Source: Nitrospirota bacterium (GTDB taxonomy: Bacteria; Nitrospirota; RBG-16-64-22; JACRHK01). Taken from it: DNA of 11,260 nt. The stretch is from NCBI GenBank assembly GCA_016217625.1, contig JACRHK010000187.1:1-11260 (forward strand). Reading direction: 5' to 3'. The notes under the pieces were generated by a model. The model was given only the letters and a program-made list of their open reading frames with translations, was not told the origin of the DNA and did no database searches. Shown piece by piece: positions 1 to 5,881 of the stretch. Made by a program: the position numbers and the translations under genes. The first letter of the stretch is position 1; every line of letters starts with the position of its first letter.

Positions 1-150
1 GCCGCCAGCAGGCCCCGGGGCGGGTCTTGTCGGCGCCATCCCCCGCCGTGCTCCGGCGGCCCGTCCGCGCGGGCGGGGGGCCCCCAGTCGCCCCCACCCG
101 CCCCGGGAGCCGATTCCGCACGGGGAGGTGGGCAGCGACAGGACCCGCCG
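1..150. other. GC-rich rod-like fold, possible structured RNA
   Basis: I find no credible protein-coding gene here. Bases 19-32 pair with 136-149 over 14 positions, with one G:T wobble at 27/141. The pairing continues inward with small bulges between about 34-51 and 118-133, and a further stem joins 71-77 (GGGCGGG) to 97-103 (CCCGCCC). The whole could fold into one long rod of about 130 nt, like rod-shaped RNAs such as 6S or SRP RNA, but I recognise no conserved loop of either family. High GC makes chance pairing easier. The strand is undetermined and the feature may extend past the left edge. Confidence 0.3.
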
Positions 151-198
151 CTAAGACTTGAAGAACAGCGCTACCCAATTTTGGATGCATCTTTTGTT

Positions 199-228
199 TT
201 GACACCGACTCGTGGACATCCATACAAT
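199..228 (+). promoter_or_regulatory. sigma70-type promoter of the patatin gene, nearly leaderless
   Basis: There is a perfect -35 box TTGACA at 199-204, an 18 bp spacer, and a -10 box TACAAT at 223-228 (5 of 6 consensus bases). The predicted transcription start is about 235, only a couple of bases before the ATG at 237. An in-frame TAG at 228-230 rules out any earlier start, and no Shine-Dalgarno precedes the ATG, so the mRNA would be leaderless or nearly so. Confidence 0.7.
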
Positions 229-236
229 AGCGACCG

Positions 237-773
237 ATGCCGGACGAACCCCGCAGACCACCCGGCGCTGTGGCTCTGGCCCTCAGCGGAGGCGCAGCCC
301 GCACGCTGGCCCACCTGGGAGTCTTCTCCGGGCTGCAAGAGGCGGGTATCCCCGTCGGTGCCATCGCCGGAACGAGCGGAGGGGCGCTGATAGGGGCCCT
401 CTATGCCGCAGGCAACCACCCCCTGGAAGTGATGATGGAAGCCGCCCTCCGGTTCCGCAAGCGCCACTTCCTCCGCCCGGCCTTCCATGGCGGCGGACTC
501 TTCAGCAGCGCCCGGATCGGCAGGATGATGTCCCGCTTGCTGGGAGACCTCACGTTCGCCGGTCTCCGGATCCCATTTGTGGCAGTCGCAGTGGACATCG
601 AAACGGGAGAAACCGTCGCCCTCCGGGAGGGCTCCGTGGCCCTTGCCGTTCAGGCCAGTTGTTCCATGCCGGTACTTCTGACCCCGACGAAGATCGGCGG
701 ACGCTACTATGTGGACGGGGGTATTTACAGCCTTGTGCCGGTCCGCGCGGCCCGGGCGCTCGCCCCAGGCTAG
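237..773 (+). CDS. patatin-like phospholipase, cut short by an in-frame amber codon
   Basis: This is a serine lipid acyl hydrolase of the patatin/RssA type, expected to cleave acyl esters with a Ser-Asp dyad. The oxyanion-hole region LSGGAARTLAHLGV lies at residues 16-29, with AAR where many relatives have GGxR/K. The nucleophile motif GTSGG is at 45-49 (Ser47) and the catalytic DGG at 160-162 (Asp160). The frame stops at TAG 771-773 after 178 residues, shorter than usual for bacterial RssA-like proteins. The family-typical VVAVDV strand and C-terminus follow in the same frame, so the gene looks whole apart from this codon. Both catalytic residues precede the stop, but loss of the C-terminal strand and helices would probably destabilise the fold. 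ATG 237 is the earliest possible start. The convergent neighbour is apt. Confidence 0.8.
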   Translation: MPDEPRRPPGAVALALSGGAARTLAHLGVFSGLQEAGIPVGAIAGTSGGALIGALYAAGNHPLEVMMEAALRFRKRHFLRPAFHGGGLFSSARIGRMMSRLLGDLTFAGLRIPFVAVAVDIETGETVALREGSVALAVQASCSMPVLLTPTKIGGRYYVDGGIYSLVPVRAARALAPG

Positions 774-1034
774 ACGGTTGTGGCCGTCGATGTGAACTTC
801 CAGGCGCCCCCGATTACCTTGCCCACGCGCCTGCTCACGATCGCCGCGCGGCTGGGCGTCCAGGTCGCGCGGCGGCACGCCCTGGAAGAGACACAAGAGG
901 CGGACCTTTCAATCCGGGTGGATGTCTCCGGGATCCGGCTCTGGGACCTCCGCCAGGGACGATCGCTCATCGAACGCGGGAGATTGGCCGTCAAGACACA
1001 GCAGGAGGCGCTTCGCGCGCTGGCTTGCGGGTAA
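774..1034 (+). pseudogene. C-terminal part of the patatin-like gene beyond the amber codon
   Basis: This stretch continues the frame of the upstream patatin gene for 86 sense codons with no further stop, beginning TVVAVDVNFQAP and ending before TAA 1032-1034. It contains the expected C-terminal family pattern, including RVDVSGIRLWDLRQG and a final helical segment. Read through the amber codon, the whole protein would be about 265 residues, normal for the family. A GTG at 780 could in principle start an 84-residue fragment, but that would lack all catalytic residues and I see no Shine-Dalgarno for it. The most likely reading is one gene split by a recent nonsense change or a sequencing error. 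Programmed readthrough is possible but unsupported. Confidence 0.7.
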
Positions 1035-1060
1035 CCCGCGCCACGCTCCGGCACCCTATC

Positions 1061-1107
1061 AAAAAATCCCCCCTCCGCCCCCCTTGGTCAAAGGGGGGAA
1101 CGGGGGG
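1061..1107 (-). terminator. two-tier GC hairpin with T-run, rho-independent terminator of the apt block
   Basis: The inner stem pairs 1078-1085 (CCCCCCTT) with 1091-1098 (AAGGGGGG) around a 5-base loop. An outer C-run at 1068-1073 can pair with the G-run at 1102-1107. Read on the minus strand, the hairpin starts a few bases after the apt stop codon and is followed by six T (AAAAAA at 1061-1066 on the plus strand), the layout of an intrinsic terminator. On the plus strand no T-run follows, so it would stop patatin transcription poorly. The C-run/CAAAGG-run style resembles dispersed GC hairpins common in some GC-rich genomes. Confidence 0.75.
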
Positions 1108-1113
1108 CTATCT

Positions 1114-1626
1114 TCAGTAACTGATTAGCGAGAGGACGTGGTGGCCGTCCAGCTTGGCGCGGCCTTTGAGCGCGGTCAGCTCGATGAGGAAGGAGACGCC
1201 AACGATGGCGCCGCCCATTTGCCGGACGAGATCCACGGCGGCCGAGATGGTGCCGCCCGTGGCCAACAAGTCGTCCACAATCAGCACCCGCTCGCCCGGC
1301 GCGATGGCGTCCTGGTGGACGGCCAGCGTGTCGGAGCCATACTCCAACTCGTAACGGGCTTCGTACACGTCGCTGGGGAGCTTTCCCGGCTTCCGGATCG
1401 GCACGAACCCGGCCTCCAGGACGTACGCCAGGGGGGCACCGAAAATGAACCCGCGAGATTCAATCCCTACCACCTTCTCTATCCCCTCTCCCCGATAGAA
1501 GGTCCCCAGCCGATCGATGACCCGCTGGAAGGCCTCTCTATCCTTCAACAACGTCGTGATGTCGCGAAAGAGGACCCCTTTTCTCGGAAAATCGGGGATG
1601 TCGCGGATTCTCGCCTTCAGGTCCAT
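1114..1626 (-). CDS. apt: adenine phosphoribosyltransferase
   Basis: Apt is a cytoplasmic purine-salvage enzyme that converts adenine and PRPP to AMP and pyrophosphate. The protein is 170 residues, the usual length. It shows the N-terminal IPDFPRKGVLFRDITTLL signature (about 9-26), the GIESRGFIFG hood region (about 54-63), the RKPGKLP segment, and the PRPP-binding loop VLIVDDLLATGGT near residues 114-126. It is the last gene of a minus-strand set, 30 bases after the sigma factor gene, and is followed by a strong intrinsic terminator. The ATG lies at the edge of TTGACTMA-type octamer repeats and has no visible Shine-Dalgarno, so translation may depend on coupling to the upstream gene or be weak. 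No other in-frame start fits the family N-terminus better. Confidence 0.95.
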   Translation of the reverse strand: MDLKARIRDIPDFPRKGVLFRDITTLLKDREAFQRVIDRLGTFYRGEGIEKVVGIESRGFIFGAPLAYVLEAGFVPIRKPGKLPSDVYEARYELEYGSDTLAVHQDAIAPGERVLIVDDLLATGGTISAAVDLVRQMGGAIVGVSFLIELTALKGRAKLDGHHVLSLISY

Positions 1627-1651
1627 TGACTCATTGACTTATTGACTATTG
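1626..1651. repeat. three direct octamer repeats between sigma factor and apt
   Basis: The plus strand reads TTGACTCA (1626-1633), TTGACTTA (1634-1641) and TTGACTAT (1642-1649), then TG. These degenerate 8-mers fill nearly the whole gap between the sigma factor stop and the apt start. On the minus strand the last unit merges into the apt ATG. No inverted arm is present. The TTGACT words resemble a -35 box on the plus strand, but I see no -10 partner. Confidence 0.8.
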
Positions 1652-1656
1652 TTTTC

Positions 1657-2613
1657 TTACAGCAGGCCCCTCGCGTCGACCCGCTGCCTCCGGCTGATCG
1701 AGCGGAGGCGTTTGAGGGCGGTGGATTCGATCTGGCGGACCCGCTCGCGGGTAACCCCGAACGCCTTCCCGATGACCTCCAGGGTCTTGGGTTCTCCGTC
1801 ATCCATGCCGTAGCGGAGATGGAGCACCCGCTTCTCGTTCTCGGGGAGCAGCTCCAACCACGCCATCACGAGATCGTGCCGCCGGGACTCCTCGATAATC
1901 TCGGCCGGCGAGAGGCCCGAGGCGTCTTCCAGGACGTCCCGGAGCGTGTTCTCATCGTGATCCCCCAGCGGGGAGTCGAGCGAATGGACCTTCTGGACGT
2001 ATTGCATGAGAGCGCGCGTGCGGCGAAGCGAGATCCCCATCTCGCGGGCGATCTCCTCGATGGCGGGTTCCTTCCCATGTTTCTGCTGGTGGTTCCGCAC
2101 GACCCGGAGAAACGCGTTGAGCGTCTCCGCGATATGGACCGGCAGGCGGATCGTCCGCCCCTGATTGACAATGGCGCGCTCGATGGATTGGCGGATCCAC
2201 CACGAGGCATAGGTGCTGAATTTGAACCCCTTTTCGGGACGGAACTTCTCGACGGCCTTCATGAGCCCCAGGTTGCCTTCCTCGATGATGTCGGAGAACG
2301 GCAGGCCCTGTCGCATGTACCGCTTGCCGATGCTCACCACCAGCCGGAGGTTCGCCTCGATCATTTGCCGGCGGGCGCCCTCATCGCCCCGGGCGATCCG
2401 GCGGGCCAGGACCTTTTCCTCGTCGGCCGTCAACAGGGAGGGTTTGCGGATCTCTCGCAGGTAGTAGCGGAGACAATCCTGATCGGACGAAGGCGCCTTC
2501 TCCGCGCCCTCCGGCCGAGTCTCCCCCGTCTCCTCCTCCGACGCCGTCTTCTCGCGGGGATCTTCCAAGATCAACTGCTTGGCGAGATCTTCATCGTGAT
2601 GATGAGATGCCAT
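1657..2613 (-). CDS. rpoS: RpoS-like sigma-70 family sigma factor
   Basis: A primary-like sigma factor of 318 residues without a long region 1.1. Region 1.2 is near 45-78 ([20 protein letters not shown]). Region 2 covers about 83-150, with [30 protein letters not shown] and [17 protein letters not shown] for core binding, -10 recognition and melting. Region 3 is about 155-225, and region 4 is about 245-310 with the helix-turn-helix [20 protein letters not shown] for the -35 box. I chose ATG 2613 over upstream in-frame starts because AAGGAG lies just before it. The TGA of the M23 peptidase gene ends two bases before this ATG, so the pair should be translationally coupled. Size, region layout and the nlpD-like neighbour fit RpoS, a stationary-phase/stress sigma factor. 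A group 2 RpoD-like factor with other duties cannot be excluded without phylogeny. Confidence 0.9.
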   Translation of the reverse strand: MASHHHDEDLAKQLILEDPREKTASEEETGETRPEGAEKAPSSDQDCLRYYLREIRKPSLLTADEEKVLARRIARGDEGARRQMIEANLRLVVSIGKRYMRQGLPFSDIIEEGNLGLMKAVEKFRPEKGFKFSTYASWWIRQSIERAIVNQGRTIRLPVHIAETLNAFLRVVRNHQQKHGKEPAIEEIAREMGISLRRTRALMQYVQKVHSLDSPLGDHDENTLRDVLEDASGLSPAEIIEESRRHDLVMAWLELLPENEKRVLHLRYGMDDGEPKTLEVIGKAFGVTRERVRQIESTALKRLRSISRRQRVDARGLL

Positions 2614-2615
2614 GG

Positions 2616-3173
2616 TCAGTTCTCCTTCACCCCGTAGCCCGTGGAGGATCGCAGAACGGGCCGGGGCAGATAGAACAACGGATCGAGCGGCCGCTCCCAC
2701 CACCGGATCTCGAAATGGAGATGGGGGGTCGTCGCGTTCCCCGTCTGTCCCGCGGTGGCAATGACCTGTCCCCCTGCAACCCGCTCTCCCTCATGAACCA
2801 TGATCTCCCGAACGTGCGCGTAAAGACTCTTCCAGCCTCCCCCATGACCCAAGATAACGACCTTCCCGAACCGCGTTCCCTGTTCCCCGGCGAGGAGCAC
2901 CCGCCCCGCCGCCGCAGACCGGACAGGCGTGCCTTCCAGGGCGCCGATATCAATCCCCTCATGGAGACGCCCTCCCCGCGGACCAAAGCGGGAGAGGATC
3001 GTCCCCTCCAGCGGCCACTGGAAGACTCCCCGCAGCGGGGAGACGCTACCCTCTTCTTCCCCAAGCCAAGTCCTGGCCCCCGCGGGCTGGGAGATGACCC
3101 CGCTGCACCCCACGGCCCCTCCCAAGAGGAGGAGGAAAAGCGGCATCGCCCATCGAGGATCACTCCTAACCAC
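2616..3173 (-). CDS. M23 family metallopeptidase lipoprotein, NlpD-like
   Basis: An envelope LytM-type endopeptidase of 185 residues. Residues 1-22 form a lipoprotein signal peptide (Arg3, Arg7, hydrophobic [12 protein letters not shown]) with a lipobox Cys at 23. The M23 domain covers about 50-170 with a complete zinc set: His71 and Asp75 (HEGID), His120 (YAH), and His151/His153 (HLHFEI). E. coli NlpD, by contrast, has a degenerate site and works by activating the amidase AmiC; the intact site here suggests real cross-link cleavage. The LysM domain usual in NlpD is absent. I chose the GTG start at 3173 because it keeps the positive n-region; ATG at 3146 (residue 10) is the alternative. The stop lies two bases before the sigma factor ATG, reproducing the nlpD-rpoS pairing. 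No promoter of its own is visible after the tRNA. Confidence 0.88.
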   Translation of the reverse strand: MVRSDPRWAMPLFLLLLGGAVGCSGVISQPAGARTWLGEEEGSVSPLRGVFQWPLEGTILSRFGPRGGRLHEGIDIGALEGTPVRSAAAGRVLLAGEQGTRFGKVVILGHGGGWKSLYAHVREIMVHEGERVAGGQVIATAGQTGNATTPHLHFEIRWWERPLDPLFYLPRPVLRSSTGYGVKEN

Positions 3174-3189
3174 AAGAGCCTAACCCCGT

Positions 3190-3256
3190 GCGGAATGCAG
3201 TGTGGAATATGCGTTGTTTGCGTTTGCGAGCATTCCGCATTCTGCATTCCGCATTC
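3190..3256. repeat. inverted degenerate repeat, word GCGGAATGC
   Basis: The left arm carries GCGGAATGC at 3190-3198 and a degraded copy near 3202-3213. The right arm carries the reverse complement GCATTCCGC at 3230-3238 and 3244-3252, separated by TTCT-type filler. The element lies between the tRNA-Pro 3' end and the M23 gene and could fold into an imperfect hairpin. The same 9-mer recurs at 9181 and 9195, about 6 kb away. Confidence 0.85.
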
Positions 3257-3260
3257 ACTC

Positions 3261-3341
<81 letters not shown>

Positions 3342-3358
3342 TTTTATTCACAAAATGT

Positions 3359-3387
3359 TATATATACGACTTCAAGTAGTTTGTCAA
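3359..3387 (-). promoter_or_regulatory. sigma70-type promoter of tRNA-Pro
   Basis: On the minus strand a perfect -35 TTGACA (plus 3382-3387) is followed by a 17 bp spacer and the -10 box TATATA (plus 3359-3364). The predicted start near 3352 leaves a 5' leader of about 15 nt for RNase P to remove. The surrounding AT-rich stretch (3338-3400) stands out from the GC-rich background, as expected for a strong stable-RNA promoter. It is the only clear promoter between the zinc-ribbon gene and apt, so it may also feed the M23, sigma factor and apt genes. Confidence 0.8.
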
Positions 3388-3430
3388 GATAATTTTGATC
3401 AAGCCTGCTCACCAACGCGAACGATCCTCC

Positions 3431-4471
3431 TCAAGGGCCTATAGCGCGAAGCACCCCGGCGGGGTTGATACGGCCAGCCTGACAGAAGGAAAACGGTCTC
3501 TCGGGGGTCCTGCGGAGACCGAGCGTCCGGCGTTTCTTCTCGACAAAGTCTCCGATCGCCTGTTGGAAAAAGTCCCCCAGCCGGCGGATGTCCGGCGCGA
3601 CGCGGGTCTCATAGAGGTTCCGGCCTTCTTGCAGCTCGTTTCTGAGCAGATCCAGGAGGGTCTCGTGGCGGATCCCTTCCTCCACCAGCTTCTGATTATA
3701 GAGGGCGATATCGGAGATGATGATCCGGGCAAACCGCTTGGCCTTCTCCACCTGCTCCCGGTCAACCTCCTCCACCGGCGGCGGGACCTCGTCGCGCTTG
3801 AGCACTTCCGTCAGCGTCGCCATCTCCTGCTCGGTCAGCGGAGGGGCGACGGGCTGCTCGGCCATCTCGCGGACGATCTCCTTCTGGGGCACCGTGGGCA
3901 CCTTCTGCCGGAAATTCGCCAGCTTGGGCAGGAGCGCGTCCTCCAGGTGGTGCTTCTCGATGTAATCGTCGGCCCCGTACAGCGACTCCGGCGCCCGCTT
4001 GTAGCGGGTCTTGTCGAAGATCGAGGCGAGGAGGATCACAAACGTCCCCGACATTCCCGGGGGCGATTTCATCCGCTCGCAGACCTCAAACCCGTAGATT
4101 TTCGGGAGGCCGACATCGAGGAGCGCGGCAAAGGGCCGTTCTTTCTCCATCCGGATGATCGCTTCCACCCCATCCGCCGCTTCGATGACGCGATAGCCCC
4201 CGCGCTCAAGGATCCGCCGGACAGGGGCGCGGATCTCTTCGCTGTCGTGCGCCACCAGCACGGCGGGCTTCTCCGCCGCGGGAGCAGGCGCCACCCCGAT
4301 GCCCATCGGGGCGGGTTGAAGGCTCGGGGAGACACCCCGAGCCGTCGGGGTCACCCGCTCCACCCGGAAGACCGTCTGGCAGCGGGGGCACCGGATCTTC
4401 CCCCCCTGGGAAGGGATCTTGGCGTCGTCCACCTTCAGCTTCACCCGACACTGCGGACAATTGGCGATCAT
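3431..4471 (-). CDS. zinc-ribbon and receiver-domain protein with a conserved-looking C-terminal helical region
   Basis: A 346-residue cytoplasmic protein of unknown role. Residues 1-36 form an MJ0042-type zinc ribbon with Cys5, Cys8, Cys28 and Cys31. After a Pro/Ala-rich linker (about 41-68), residues 70-185 look like a response-regulator receiver: Asp76 for the acidic pocket, Asp119 (LLDVGLP) as likely phospho-acceptor, Ser150 in the Thr/Ser position and Lys173 in GADDYIEKHH. Residues 230-315 are charged and helical (KAKRFARIIISDIALYNQK and following), resembling tails I associate with other zinc-ribbon proteins, though I cannot name a family. There is no DNA-binding or enzymatic output domain. 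ATG 4471 is chosen for the purine-rich AGGAGAGG just upstream. The last residues (about 325-346) lack obvious domain character. No kinase gene lies nearby. A role in signalling or polarity is only a guess. Confidence 0.8.
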   Translation of the reverse strand: MIANCPQCRVKLKVDDAKIPSQGGKIRCPRCQTVFRVERVTPTARGVSPSLQPAPMGIGVAPAPAAEKPAVLVAHDSEEIRAPVRRILERGGYRVIEAADGVEAIIRMEKERPFAALLDVGLPKIYGFEVCERMKSPPGMSGTFVILLASIFDKTRYKRAPESLYGADDYIEKHHLEDALLPKLANFRQKVPTVPQKEIVREMAEQPVAPPLTEQEMATLTEVLKRDEVPPPVEEVDREQVEKAKRFARIIISDIALYNQKLVEEGIRHETLLDLLRNELQEGRNLYETRVAPDIRRLGDFFQQAIGDFVEKKRRTLGLRRTPERPFSFCQAGRINPAGVLRAIGP

Positions 4472-4488
4472 CGACCTCTCCTCTCCTT

Positions 4489-4536
4489 GGTTGTCCGTCG
4501 CCGCTGATTGTCGGACGGACCGGAAACCCGACAACC
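4489..4536. repeat. short inverted degenerate repeat in the rhomboid to zinc-ribbon gap
   Basis: GGTTGTC at 4489-4495 is matched by GACAACC at 4530-4536, and GTCCGTC at 4493-4499 by GACGGAC at 4514-4520. Variants of the words TTGTC and GTCGG fill the gap. The two pairings overlap, so only one forms at a time. The element is smaller and less regular than the other intergenic repeats here. Confidence 0.55.
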
Positions 4537-4540
4537 GACC

Positions 4541-5230
4541 TCATGACACATACGCCCGCGACCTCCACTTCGCCGGTCGGAACAGGCCGATCAGAAGCAA
4601 CCCCGCCACAAACCCCCCGAGATGCGCAAACCAGGCCACCCCGCCCCCTCCCACCGCGAAGAGGCTCATGAAGCCGTTCAGGAACTGCAGGAAGAACCAG
4701 AACCCGATGAGGATGAACGCTGGGACCCGCACAATCTGCACCATGATCCCCAGGGGGAGGAGCGTCAGCACCTTGGCATGGGGAAACAGCAAGAGATAGG
4801 CCCCCAGCACGCCGGAGATGGCGCCGCTGGCCCCGATCATGGGAATCGGCGACCCCATATCCACCAGGGCGTAACTCAGCGTCGCCAGGACGCCGCTTGC
4901 CCCATAGAATACCACAAATTTGAGGTGCCCCAACTGATCCTCGATGTTGTTGCCGAAGATCCAGAGGTAGAGCATGTTGCCGAGCAAATGAAACCACCCG
5001 CCATGCAGGAACATCGCGGTCAGGAGCGTCACGCTCGCCGGCGCCCCCACAACCGCCCCCTCCGCATCCCCGAAGATCCGGACGGGGACGGCGCCATAGG
5101 CGGCCACAAACTGCCCCATGGCCGGCCCCAGGGAGATCTGGTAGAGAAAGGCCAGGACATTGAGGACGATGAACGCCACCGTCACGACAGGGGGACGCTC
5201 CGTCGGGTTTTCGTCTTTCAGGGGAATCAT
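4541..5230 (-). CDS. rhomboid family intramembrane serine protease
   Basis: A 229-residue polytopic inner-membrane protein expected to cleave substrates within or beside their transmembrane helices. Hydrophobic segments lie at about 15-34, 66-92, 104-123, 130-149, 152-170, 171-192 and 197-217. The catalytic Ser is Ser135 in GASGAISG and the His is His203 in AHLGGF. HLLGNMLYLW (81-90) supplies the conserved His and Asn85 of the oxyanion region, and FGNNIEDQLG (92-101) follows, as in bacterial rhomboids. The short N-terminus and basic C-terminal tail (KWRSR) suggest the common bacterial form without a cytoplasmic domain. Its start has only a weak AAAGAG upstream. It follows the DUF523 gene by 37 bases occupied by an inverted repeat and precedes the zinc-ribbon gene by 69 bases. 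The substrate is unknown. Confidence 0.92.
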   Translation of the reverse strand: MIPLKDENPTERPPVVTVAFIVLNVLAFLYQISLGPAMGQFVAAYGAVPVRIFGDAEGAVVGAPASVTLLTAMFLHGGWFHLLGNMLYLWIFGNNIEDQLGHLKFVVFYGASGVLATLSYALVDMGSPIPMIGASGAISGVLGAYLLLFPHAKVLTLLPLGIMVQIVRVPAFILIGFWFFLQFLNGFMSLFAVGGGGVAWFAHLGGFVAGLLLIGLFRPAKWRSRAYVS

Positions 5231-5245
5231 GCGTGCTCTTTCGCC

Positions 5246-5308
5246 ATCAGCTCTCAGCGATCAGCTTTCAGCCTTTAAAGCTGACGGCTGATTGCTGACT
5301 GCTGAAGG
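5246..5308. repeat. inverted degenerate repeat, word AGCTGAT/ATCAGCT, overlapping the DUF523 stop
   Basis: The left arm (about 5246-5273) repeats ATCAGCT, CTCAGCG, ATCAGCT and TTCAGCC. The right arm (5279-5308) repeats AGCTGAC, GGCTGAT, TGCTGAC and TGCTGAA. They meet at an AT-rich centre (TTTAAA). The arms fold into an imperfect hairpin of roughly 28 bp per arm. The minus-strand DUF523 stop (5268-5270) lies inside the element, so the last residues of that protein are repeat-encoded. Confidence 0.85.
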
Positions 5309-5750
5309 CTTCCTCCGAGATCACCTTAATCCCTTCCGCCTTGAGCAAGGCCGCCGTCACCCCCATGCCTGCCACGACCCGTCCATCGACCCAGACCTCC
5401 CGGACGCCGCAGGAAGGGCTGCGCTCTTTGAGGATGGCGCGCCGGATCCCCAGGCGCCGTGCCTCCGCCAAGACGGCCCGGGCCCCGGCGCAGAACGCCT
5501 CCGTCACATCCGCACCCTCGTTGCTGCGCACCCGCGCCGCCCCCTGCCAGACTGCTGCGCCATCCCCTCCGACGCACGCAGCGATGGGACGCGGCGTGGG
5601 CATCCCCCCAAGGACCTCCGGACACAGGGGCACGGCTTCACCGTGTTGCGCCAGATCCCTCACGCGCGCCGTGACGGCATCCCTCCCATCGTATCGACAG
5701 GGAACGCCGGCCAGGCAAGCGCTCACCAGCACCCACGGATCTCTCTGCAT
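5268..5750 (-). CDS. DUF523 (YbbK-type) family protein
   Basis: A 160-residue protein of a widespread cysteine-containing family whose function I do not know. The signature motifs are present: SACLAGVPCRYDG (10-22), LCPEVLGGMPTPRP (42-55) and LKERSPSCGVR (108-118), with Cys12, Cys18, Cys43 and Cys114 in conserved positions that could bind metal or do thiol chemistry. The family body ends near residue 148 (EEAF). The tail SSQQSAVSFKG (150-160) comes from the AGCTGA-type repeat and is probably not part of the fold. The frame is open upstream, but ATG 5750 fits the family N-terminus and lies six bases after the -10 box of the only visible promoter, so the mRNA may be leaderless. It is the first gene of the DUF523, rhomboid, zinc-ribbon series. 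Confidence 0.88.
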   Translation of the reverse strand: MQRDPWVLVSACLAGVPCRYDGRDAVTARVRDLAQHGEAVPLCPEVLGGMPTPRPIAACVGGDGAAVWQGAARVRSNEGADVTEAFCAGARAVLAEARRLGIRRAILKERSPSCGVREVWVDGRVVAGMGVTAALLKAEGIKVISEEAFSSQQSAVSFKG

Positions 5751-5756
5751 ATGCCC

Positions 5757-5786
5757 ACCATACCCTATCCCGCTCGGCGTTGTCAA
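5757..5786 (-). promoter_or_regulatory. sigma70-type promoter of the DUF523 gene, possibly leaderless
   Basis: On the minus strand TTGACA (plus 5781-5786) is followed by an 18 bp spacer and TATGGT (plus 5757-5762; 4 of 6 consensus bases). Six bases separate the -10 from the ATG at 5750, so transcription would start at or beside the A of the start codon. GGTGGG overlaps the -10 and would not be in such a transcript. The weaker -10 leaves some doubt. Confidence 0.55.
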
Positions 5787-5852
5787 AGAAAAAATCGGGT
5801 TGCTCTTTGAAATCGTTGAGAAAATCCGCTCCTCCGCCTTACCGGATTCCGC

Positions 5853-5881
5853 TTGACAAGGTAGAGGGAGCCCATTATAAT
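5853..5881 (+). promoter_or_regulatory. perfect-consensus sigma70 promoter of the yceD-rpmF-plsX-fab operon
   Basis: TTGACA (5853-5858), a 17 bp spacer and TATAAT (5876-5881) match the vegetative consensus at all 12 positions with ideal spacing. The predicted start is near 5888, giving an untranslated leader of about 150 nt before yceD at 6037. The leader holds a small TTCGC-GTA-GCGAA hairpin (5931-5943) and a 23-codon open frame starting at 5887. I see no convincing operator. The promoter diverges from the DUF523 promoter, with 66 bp between the two -35 boxes. Confidence 0.88.

Noticed and set aside
1..150. 6S, SRP, tmRNA or RNase P RNA
   Set aside because: The rod shape suggested 6S or SRP, but I could not find the conserved SRP loop, the tmRNA tag and ends, RNase P core motifs, or a convincing 6S central bubble on either strand.
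171..896. 241-codon minus-strand frame opposite the patatin gene
   Set aside because: It has no recognisable motif, while the plus strand has all patatin motifs in order.
1626..1650. Plus-strand promoter from the TTGACT words
   Set aside because: The TTGACT words recur every 8 bases as part of a repeat, and no -10 box lies at 16-18 bp; transcription there would run antisense to the sigma factor gene.
1642..2637. 331-codon plus-strand open frame opposite the sigma factor gene
   Set aside because: It is the antisense shadow of a clear sigma-70 gene; its residues show no domain, only Pro/Leu/Arg/Asp-rich composition typical of reading GC-rich DNA on the wrong strand.
3344..3412. Minus-strand 22-codon frame from GTG 3412, preceded by GAGGAGG, in the gap before tRNA-Pro
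   Set aside because: It spans the tRNA promoter, uses a non-ATG start and has no support beyond the purine run, which may be chance near the zinc-ribbon stop.
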